A DNA stretch of 64,000 nt, from the NCBI GenBank assembly GCA_009746045.1, contig RPFO01001304.1, forward strand, positions 1-64,000, given 5' to 3'. Under the pieces are notes generated by a model that did not search any database, had not been told where the DNA came from, and was given only the letters and a program-made list of their open reading frames with translations. The position numbers were made by a program, and so were the translations under genes. The stretch comes from Mesostigma viride. Its lineage: Eukaryota > Streptophyta > Mesostigmatophyceae > Mesostigmatales > Mesostigmataceae. Positions 58,201 to 64,000 of the stretch are shown here, one piece after another (the first letter of the stretch is position 1; each line of letters begins with the position of its first letter).

Positions 58201-61200
58201 ACCCTCGCGCGGGTCCAAGGAAGACCCCAGCGTTCTACCCAACGGTAGGTGCTTTAATACATTCCTATTGATAGGGGCTCGGTGGAATCAAGGCTCTCAC
58301 TGCAGCAGCGGGTTTGCCAAGATCCATTCACAGGGTGTGCCCATCGTCCTGTTTGAAGCTGCACGGGAAAGGACCTTTCTTGGACGCTGTTGCATGCGCA
58401 CATTGCAACTCCTGGCAACATTGGGTGATCTACAGTCACATTCATGCAACACGTATGTGCTTGCAAACTTGGTACAGTTTCTGCATCGCATGACATCGTG
58501 AAGCTTCTTGGTGTGCCGTGCAGGTTGGAATGTTGCATCCACCGCTGTTGATGGCACATCTAATACTGCAGACGTGCCCACGACCTTGTTGGTGGTGTCG
58601 TTGGTCACCCTCCACTTTGCAGGTGCGTACGTGACCATCAAGGACACACGCGAGCAGTGGTACCTGTACGTGGTGCCGGACGCCAGCGCCCCGCGCGGCT
58701 ACTCGCTGCGTGGTGCGCGTCACTACGCCATTGCGGGCGTGGACGCCGTCTTCCAGGTGCACTGGGCGCCGCGCAGCAAGGGGGAGTGGTTCTCCCTGGC
58801 GTCCGTGCGAGCGGTGGACCGCGAGTCGGGACAACCGCTGCGGCTGCACTTCCGACCGGTATGTGGAGTTGTTCAAACAAAGGCCGTGTCGTGTTCATCA
58901 GCTGGGGGCTGGTGTGGTTAGCTCATGGCATGGTATAGGTTATTACCTTGAGCCTTAAAACTCAAGGTAATGTTGCAACGTTCGTTTTTGTTCCTGTATG
59001 TGCCATCTGTGCCTGAGACGGTGCTGTCGCGGGTGCGTGGGAGCCCGAGGAATGATATCCCCTTGTCTTGCCTCCTCTTTTGTTCCTGTATGTGCCATCT
59101 GTGCCTGAGACGGTGCTGTCGCGGGTGCGTGGGAGCCCGAGGAATGACATCCCCTTGTCTTGCCTCCTCTTTTGTTCCTGTATGTGCCATCTGTGCCTGA
59201 GACGGTGCTGTCGCGGGTGCGTGGGAGCCCGAGGAATGACATCCCCTTGTCTTGCCTCCTCTTTTGTTCCTGTATGTGCCATCTGTGCCTGAGACGGTGC
59301 TGTCGCGGGTGCGTGGGAGCCCGAGGAACGACATCCCCTTGTCTTGCCTCCTCTTTTGTTCCTGTATGTGCCATCTGTGCCTGAGACGGTGCTGTCGCGG
59401 GTGCGTGGGAGCCCGAGGAACGACATCCCCTTGTCTTGCCTCCTCTTTTGTTCCTGCATGTGCCATCTGTGCCTGAGACGGTGCTGTCGCGGGTGCGTGG
59501 GAGCCCGAGGAATGATATCCCCTTGTCTTGCCTCCTCTTTTGTTCCTGTATGTGCCATCTGTGCCTGAGACGGTGCTGTCGCGGGTGCGTGGGAGCCCGA
59601 GGAATGACATCCCCTTGTCTTGCCTCCTCTTTTGTTCCTGTATGTGCCATCTGTGCCTGAGACGGTGCTGTCGCGGGTGCGTGGGAGCCCGAGGAATGAC
59701 ATCCCCTTGTCTTGCCTCCTCTTTTGTTCCTGCATGTGCCATCTGTGCCTGAGACGGTGCTGTCGCGGGTGCGTGGGAGCCCGAGGAATGACATCCCCTT
59801 GTCTTGCCTCCTCTTTTGTTCCCGTATGTGCCATCTGTGCCTGAGACGGTGCTGTCGCGGGTGCGTGGGAGCCCGAGGAATGATATCCCCTTGTCTTGCC
59901 TCCTCTTTTGTTCCTGTATGTGCCATCTGTGCCTGAGACGGTGCTGTCGCGGGTGCGTGGGAGCCCGAGGAATGATATCCCCTTGTCTTGCCTCCTCTTT
60001 TGTTCCTGTATGTGCCATCTGTGCCTGAGACGGTGCTGTCGCGGGTGCGTGGGAGCCCGAGGAATGACATCCCCTTGTCTTGCCTCCTCGCCTGGCGGCT
60101 GTCTGCGTGTTTGCCAGGGGAGCCACATGCTGCACATCGAGTCCACGAACGAGCGGGCGTGGGAGCTGTGGAAGCGCGTGCCGGTCGCCAGCACAATGGC
60201 CGCGGCCAAGGCAGTAGAGCCAGAGCGGGGGGTGGCAGCCAACGGCAGCAAAGGGGGCGCCGCCGCTGTGCCGGAGAACGCGGGTGGTGCAGGTGGCAGG
60301 GGCCACATGGTGTACCAGCTCGTCAACCAGAAGAGTGGATGGGCCATCGCGTTTGATGGGGACGTGCCGGTGCTCAAGCCTTTGGTGAAAGGCCTTCCCA
60401 CTCCTGGTACGTCATAAATCACTGCCCTTCATTTCTTCCCTTGGTTGCAACATGCTCCGACGTTGGCACATCCTCTACCCTCACGTCTACCCTTGCCCGC
60501 TGTTACCCTTGCGTTCTCTCACCCCGGTTGCGTCATCATGTATCCCCCACGTTGGCACATCCTCTACCCTCACGTCTACCCTTGCCCGCTGTTACCCTTG
60601 CGTTCTCTTACCCCGGTTGCGTCATCATGTATCCCCCACGTTGGCACACCCTCTACCCTCACGTCTACCCTTGCCCGCTGTTACCCTTGCGTTCTCTTAC
60701 CCCGGTTGCGTCATCATGTATCCCCCACGTTGGCACATCCTCTACCCTCACGTCTACCCTTGCCCGCTGTTACCCTTGCGTTCTCTTACCCCGGTTGCGT
60801 CATCATGTATCCCCCACGTTCGCACATCCTCTACCCTCACGTCTACCCTTGCCCGCTGTTACCCTTGCGTTCTCTTACCCCGGTTGCGTCATCATGTATC
60901 CCCCACGTTGGCACATCCTCTACCCTCACGTCTACCCTTGCCCGCTGTTACCCTTGCGTTCTCTTACCCCGGTTGCGTCATCATGTATCCCCCACGTTGG
61001 CACATCCTCTACCCTCACGTCTACCCTTGCCCGCTGTTACCCTTGCGTTCTCTTACCCCGGTTGCGTCATCATGTATCCCCCACGTTGGCACATCCTCTA
61101 CCCTCACGTCTACCCTTGCCCGCTGTTACCCTTGCGTTCTCTTACCCCGGTTGCGTCATCATGTATCCCCCACGTTGGCACATCCTCTACCCTCACGTCT

Positions 61201-63307
61201 ACCCTTGCCCGCTGTTACCCTTGCGTTCTCTTACCCTTGCGTTCTCTAAACCCTAAACCCTAAACCCTAAACCCTAAACCCTAAACCCCCACGTGTCGCA
61301 GGGTGCAAGATAAAGATCCTGCGTGTCCCGTCCGACGGTAACGCTGTCACACCTGAGGGCAGCTCGCCAGGGACATCCCGGGTGGACGGCGCTTCACGCA
61401 CAAAGGAGGCTCAGTCGCCGGGCGCAGGTGCTACCGGTTGGCGATGGGGCGAGGGGCTGCTGGGTTCTGTCAACATTCGCCGCCTCCGCCAGTCGCGCCC
61501 ATCCTTGACCGGCACGAGACGCCCGCTCTTTGGCGCCGCGCGGCGCATGCCGTCTGTGCTGTCCAGGGAGTCCCTGAACGGTGGCTTCTTCCCTCCAGGT
61601 GGCGCAGTCACGGCAGAGCTGACGGCTGGCGGCCGGGAGTTTGGGCTGCCGGAGCATCCGAAGGTCAGCCCACTGGGTGCATGCCCCTTGTGTTCGATTG
61701 GAGTGTCCCATGCTAGCCAAGGCCAGATCTTTTAGGCTTTGCCACCCACGTCCTGCCCAAGCAGAGGAGCATGCTTCTACATGGGGTGGGCTCCCTGTGC
61801 AACCGTTGTTGTGCCCACTGACATTTGGCGATGATCCACTTTTCCCTGTGTTAGAGACATGTTGGGTTTGCATCCCAGGCATATGGGACAGGGAGAGGCC
61901 TGTTATCCTCCCGATGCTCCTTTTGATGCTATCCTTGCATACTATGCTCATATGGCTTGGATGGTCTTTGCACTGAATATGGAGCCTGTCGTGCGTTTCC
62001 AGTAGAGTGTGCGCACAGGGAAGGAGCGCACTGCAGCTGCACTTGCTGCCTTGCTGCGTTGCATTGCCTTGCTCACACGACGTTCCGCTTCTGCGTGCGC
62101 TGGCGCTGGTCGGGGTGGGCGATGAGTGCCATTGGTTTTGTCGCCGCTTGTTCCCGCTTGGCCTCATCACCCTTGTACCCCCTGCAGGTCCAGTTTGAGC
62201 TGAAGCATGCGGTGGTGACGGTGCTCTACGAGTCGCGGTCGGGCGTGCACGTGCTGCCGCTACTGCGGTGGCGCGTGAAGGAGATCAGCGCGGTCGGCCT
62301 GACCACGCCCACCAAGTTCCACGCGTTTGGCATGTACACGACTGCGGTGGAGAGCTACCAGGGGCAAGGGAGCTTCTCCTGCTGGTGAGCTGCTGGCCCG
62401 CTGCCTTTCGTTCTCCGAACCGTCCTCTTTTTCAGACATATTGACCATGCACATTTTCACTGGCACAACTTTGGAATTGTGATGTCATCACACCTAATCC
62501 GATTTCTCGTCCCTTGCGGATGTTCCATGTGCGTGCAGGGACCCGTTGGTGGAGAACTGCTCCGTGTCGCTCAACCTGCGCTGGTTCTTCGTGCCCAAGC
62601 CACAAGAGCCAGGAGCCGACCGTGCGCCCCCGCCGCTGCGAATCCAGGCCGAAGTGCAGAAGAAGGCAAGTATTCAGGAGAAGGCTGGGCTGGTTGCTGA
62701 GGGTCTTGGGCGGTTGGTCGCAAAAGGGCGGGTAAAGGCCAGGATTGGATAAAATTCCTCTGGCTTACTCTGTGCATTCGCTGCTCTGCCAGGTCGGTCC
62801 CCTCATCTCCCGCTGTTCCTCTGCTCGCGTCGTCGCTGTGCCTTGCGGTGCTTGCTTCCTGGTGCCCTCCTGTCCACGCGTGCGCGCACAGGTGAAGGTT
62901 CGCATCGGCGAGCTGGCGCTGGACACGTGCCTTTTCCTGGTCAACACGCTGGAGCTGGGGGGCCCGTACGCGATCAAGAATGACCCCACGCGCGTCAACC
63001 GCTGCCTGGTGCGTGGGGCCGACCGGATTTGTCTTTGCGGTTGCGCATGTCTGCTACCCTGCTGCCGAATAGGACAGGGATACATGCGTTAAAGTATTGA
63101 AATTAATGAATAAAACATCTTCTACGAAAAGCTCGCCTTAAGCAATGGACGGGCGCCTGGCCTTTGCTTGATATGGCCCAGAATTGCAATGTTTGCGTGG
63201 GTGGGGTCGAAGGAAAGGAGATTGCATTGGTAATTTGAAAATATTCTTTGTTGGTGGCAGCAGGTTGTGCATTTTCTTTACTACAGCCCAGATATTGTCT
63301 GCCAAAG

Positions 63308-63346
<39 letters not shown>

Positions 63347-64000
63347 TAAGCATTTCTCTCCCAAGAGTTGCTGCAGTTGTTGAGTATGTGCATGGGACAT
63401 TTACTTTGCATTGCAATTGCTGACAGTTTGAAGTCACTTTCCTGAAGCCGAATCCCCATCATTTTAGTGCCAAACTTGCCAGACCTCTTCACCTCTGTTC
63501 CACGTTTTCCCTGTACCAGTACACTTAATTACGGCCAGTTTCCCCTATGCCTAACTAGCTCCACCAGCTCCACCCTGGAAGCAGGTACCCCATGGTCGCC
63601 GATCCCTGTTGACACCATCCCGGTGGTGCGCAATACCATGGTGGGCCCCCCCTTTGCCTGCCCCGCCGCCAGGTGTTGAACAAGACAGCGGTCAGCATCC
63701 TGTGCAAGTTTGACCACGGCGTGGAGAGCCACGGCGGGGTGGTCACGCCGGGCGGATCTGAGACGTACCTCATCAGGTGGGGATGAGTACTGTTGACCCG
63801 TGTCTGGCCGGTTGTGTGCGTCCTGCGTCATCTTCCATGAATCCTTCATTTTGCCTTTTCTCTTTTGCACGAGGATCGTGAGCAAGTCCTTCCCTCGTTG
63901 CGAGGTGTTGTTGTGGGCTGCTGTCTCATATCCGGCGGTTCCCTTGGCGGTGGCTGCATCGTGGCAGGCACGTGGCGTCGCGGCGTGACACGCGCCCCGC
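42008..64000 (+). CDS. VPS13: VPS13-like bridge lipid-transfer protein (giant gene, 3'-partial)
   Basis: VPS13-family proteins are rod-like channels that move phospholipids between organelle membranes at contact sites. Exons: 42008-42151, 42307-42506, 43171-43258, 43993-44595, 45304-47217, 48186-51983, 52476-54671, 54778-54800, 55148-56850, 57243-58244, 58623-58858, 60118-60406, 61302-61663, 62188-62384, 62539-62665, 62892-63008, 63673-63776, 63968-64000+. Phases agree throughout (the 42307 acceptor was chosen for phase). This gives about 4,380 codons, as expected for the family. Family signs: chorein-like LLSGRLELHNVGLQPDYFN near the N-terminus, many beta-rich 'Lxl' strands separated by Ser/Gly-rich loops, SCWDPLVENCSVSLNL (VPS13 has xWEPLIEPxxF), then LNKTAVSILCKF...TPGGSETYLIR, like the VPS13 adaptor-binding repeats. 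Other bridge proteins (BLTP1-3) are possible. The first ATG after an in-frame TAA (41948) is 42008, but the N-terminus is atypical. Confidence 0.72.
43993..44595 (+). CDS. VPS13-like exon 4
   Basis: Phase-0 exon of 201 codons after a C-rich acceptor tract ending tgcag; the donor is GTGAGT. It starts GAALDAEELYERASISLESF, with a conserved-looking helix-strand part to AWMELRRRYAP and again STLELHMDYYCWHAGG. It then passes into a Gly/Glu/Ala-rich disordered stretch of about 100 codons. Confidence 0.75.
44958..45018 (+). other. tRNA-Glu-like remnant (possible SINE head)
   Basis: The segment tccgtcctatagtcagcg resembles a eukaryotic tRNA-Glu 5' half with an A-box-like TAGTC core. After a short gap, gaggtccc then agttcgattccgg resembles the T-arm, with a B-box-like AGTTCGATTCC. 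Total length is about 60 nt; the anticodon arm is missing and the acceptor ends do not pair well, so it is not a functional tRNA. It lies in the intron between exons 44595 and 45304. Confidence 0.45.
45304..47217 (+). CDS. VPS13-like exon 5 (638 codons)
   Basis: Phase 0 at both ends (acceptor ccccag, donor GTGAGG). It opens SSRFKWRNGAEVQRLLLAAR. Ordered patches include TGLGLCIRLHHGQTLAAAMA, YRTVAFPMTFRNRFHYRCDG followed by ERMSWDIDESEMDLSASDLA, and VAVGVKLCRKRWELLRVALL. They alternate with Ser/Pro/His- and Gly-rich loops, as expected for beta strands of a lipid groove with algal insertions. Confidence 0.78.
47660..48130 (+). mobile_element. ORF1 3'-end insertion in a VPS13-like intron
   Basis: Codons from about 47675 read RDQWPDYVRHKTSPEKPQVY, stop, RGGDLNYNN, aligning with WPEYLRHKQDPQKTKVYWRG of the 26.6-kb fragment. 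Downstream come short palindromes (gaagccccgggcttcc) and, near 48100-48130, cacgtgacgtagtctatgtgg, reminiscent of the LINE tail cacgtgactgcgt. A 5'-truncated old insertion within intron 47218-48185, in the sense orientation. Confidence 0.6.
48186..51983 (+). CDS. VPS13-like exon 6 (1,266 codons, unusually large)
   Basis: One uninterrupted phase-0 exon of 3.8 kb (acceptor gccag, donor GTGGGT). Ordered parts: EEDRLPVEAVALARRMARAR, VDPSLYFCFCISRVRAAVHG, YNSGPGFTLYHFEVGALGLH, FTLRWVMLTGSDVSRSAHVH and REELFVVLRPMMVDAEVAEV. Between them are long Gly/Ser/Asp-rich stretches. The antisense strand is also open over long spans because of GC bias; those ORFs are shadows. Confidence 0.78.
52476..54671 (+). 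CDS. VPS13-like exon 7 (732 codons)
   Basis: Phase 0 (acceptor gtcag, donor GTAGGC). It begins VLYLFMDALCTPFGALEVDA. It includes FFMHARVGVQAIHLAFQDED, RRVHVHLKGLSGEFALLGQS and, near the end, MTLSLAFDEQLRDMELLTT, separated by Ser/Pro/Gly-rich loops. A 684-codon antisense ORF overlaps it completely and is a composition artefact. Confidence 0.76.
54778..54800 (+). CDS. VPS13-like 23-nt microexon (predicted)
   Basis: Between exon 7 (ends phase 0) and the exon at 55148 (needs two leading bases), the segment after tgctgcgcag reads TTG TCC TGC GAG GAC CGC CAC AG, followed by GT. Including it restores phase and gives LTT-LSCEDRH-SGGRPATLFDI. Without it, the 55148 exon is out of frame and meets TGA. 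The donor (GTCCGG) is weak. This is inference from phase only. Confidence 0.5.
55148..56850 (+). CDS. VPS13-like exon 9
   Basis: After acceptor ctcctctag. The first about 95 codons are well ordered (FDIVSDKFLVRRHVNASVTS, PPMRFLYDPQGGLAVLDTSA, PLPLTFFIREWNPTLPLFPI). About 420 codons follow that are low-complexity and probably disordered. It ends with LLNLAGSFKSLSLAIITTGL before GTGAGC. Ends in phase 1. Confidence 0.74.
57243..58244 (+). CDS. VPS13-like exon 10
   Basis: Acceptor ttttcag, donor GTAGGT; phase 1 in and 1 out. Starts RAKGMLSETSLAANILLGHS, CEIVLEISECTLRDLKE. It includes QVSVSGIDLAITTRELEVLS with DLVVPLAKVQ, repeating the strand-rich pattern, then a disordered tail. Confidence 0.75.
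58623..60406 (+). CDS. VPS13-like exons 11-12 (58623-58858, 60118-60406)
   Basis: Exon 11 gives AYVTIKDTREQWYLYVVPDA, GYSLRGARHYAIAGVDAVFQ, WFSLASVRAVDRESGQPLRL. Exon 12 gives GSHMLHIESTNERAWELWKR, GHMVYQLVNQKSGWAIAFDG. Both junctions are phase 0 across a 1,259-bp intron that is almost filled by a 92-bp minisatellite. Confidence 0.77.
58975..60090. repeat. 92-bp minisatellite, about 12 copies
   Basis: Highly homogeneous units (ttttgttcctgtatgtgcca...gtgtcttgcctcctc) with period 92 fill intron 58859-60117. Differences are single bases at fixed places (tgata/tgaca/cgaca; tgtatg/tgcatg/cgtatg), so order can be tracked. Open in all three antisense frames over 400 codons; these are artefacts of a unit without stops and not divisible by three. 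Confidence 0.95.
60462..61245. repeat. 89-bp minisatellite, about 8.8 copies
   Basis: Units starting gttggcacatcctctaccct with period 89 (starts at 60462, 60551, 60640 and onward) occupy intron 60407-61301. They are almost identical to one another. The last unit is truncated at ttacccttgcgttct and runs into telomere-type repeats. Confidence 0.95.
61246..61289. repeat. Interstitial telomeric repeat (CCCTAAA)6
   Basis: Six perfect taaaccc units in a row (61247-61288), ending ccccc. TTTAGGG is the plant-type telomere unit. The block lies between the 89-bp array and the splice acceptor AG at 61300-61301, so it sits in the 3' end of an intron, not at a chromosome end. Confidence 0.93.
61302..61663 (+). 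CDS. VPS13-like exon 13
   Basis: Begins CKIKILRVPSDGNAVTPEGS, has a basic Ser/Arg-rich middle (RRLRQSRPSLTGTRRPLFGA), and ends AELTAGGREFGLPEHPK before GTCAGC. Phase 1 in, 0 out. The start is 12 bp after the telomere repeat block. Confidence 0.72.
62188..63008 (+). CDS. VPS13-like exons 14-16 (62188-62384, 62539-62665, 62892-63008)
   Basis: VQFELKHAVVTVLYESRSGV, MYTTAVESYQGQGSFSC, then W DPLVENCSVSLNLRWFFV (equivalent to the WEPLIEP box of VPS13), then VKVRIGELALDTCLFLVNTL. The second exon ends AAGAAG with GCAAGT, a GC-AG intron: the nearest GT would break phase. These are the most VPS13-like exons in the window. Confidence 0.78.
63311..63344. repeat. (GT)17 microsatellite
   Basis: Pure GT dinucleotide run in the intron 63009-63672 of the VPS13-like gene. 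Confidence 0.97.
63673..64000 (+). CDS. VPS13-like exons 17-18 (63673-63776, 63968-64000, cut by window edge)
   Basis: Exon 17: VLNKTAVSILCKFDHGVESH, then TPGGSETYLI before GTGGGG. This has the layout of VPS13 adaptor-binding repeats (xNxTxxxIxxx...xPGxxxxx). Exon 18 begins after ggcag with RHVASRRDTRP in the matching phase and continues beyond the window. Confidence 0.7.

Noticed and set aside
58918-60306. Minus-strand ORFs of 413-486 codons in three frames
   Set aside because: They are translations of the 92-bp intronic minisatellite. A unit without stops whose length is not divisible by three opens all frames; the repeat cycles through the same peptide in each frame.
60441-61263. Plus-strand ORFs of about 270 codons
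   Set aside because: Frames through the 89-bp intronic minisatellite. The VPS13-like splice phases skip this region exactly.
61246-61289. True chromosome end
   Set aside because: Coding exons in correct phase continue for at least 2.7 kb beyond the telomere-type repeats, so it is interstitial.

Overview
The window is nuclear DNA of a photosynthetic eukaryote, most likely a chlorophyte green alga. The supporting signs are GC-rich genes with many GT-AG introns, a plant-lineage gene family (IQ-motif IQM), retroelement remnants in several states of decay, and an internal block of CCCTAAA repeats. CCCTAAA is the plant-type telomere unit; Chlamydomonas is known for TTTTAGGG, so a Chlamydomonas-like source is less likely. 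I cannot name a species. There are no operons, CRISPR arrays or bacterial signals.

Three protein-coding genes are supported. (1) Positions 502-7173 (+) hold the 3' seven exons of an ERCC8/CSA-like WD40 protein, the substrate receptor of transcription-coupled repair; its 5' exons lie outside the window. (2) About 33976-39672 (-) holds an IQM-type calmodulin-binding protein with an IQ-like motif and the conserved IQM core; both ends are unresolved. (3) About 42008-64000 (+) holds a very large VPS13-like bridge lipid-transfer protein with about 18 modelled exons and about 4,380 codons, running off the right edge. Genes 2 and 3 are divergently oriented and share an AT-richer intergenic region (about 39.8-42.0 kb).

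The 8-33 kb region is a repeat graveyard. It contains several copies of one LINE-type non-LTR retrotransposon (reverse transcriptase fragments at 8.2, 15.2, 18.6, 20.1 and 20.95 kb). It also contains fragments of an L1-ORF1-like protein (9.5, 12.6, 26.6, 30.1 and 47.7 kb), a Copia 3' fragment (17.0 kb), a gag-like pseudogene with a cysteine/histidine cluster (28-29.7 kb), palindromic foldback elements (16.9 and 27.3-28.0 kb) and two adjoining inverted-repeat elements (9.09-10.83 and 10.83-12.56 kb) that share a TTAATTAA junction. Tracts of (TTAA)n mark many element ends.

The introns are rich in minisatellites: units of 19, 46 and 18 bp in ERCC8, 23 bp in IQM, and 92 and 89 bp in the VPS13-like gene. 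The 46-bp unit copies a 5' splice site, and the 89-bp array ends in an interstitial telomere block 12 bp from a splice acceptor. I did not find a convincing new multi-gene system. The most unusual material is the architecture of the mobile elements and of the intronic repeats.
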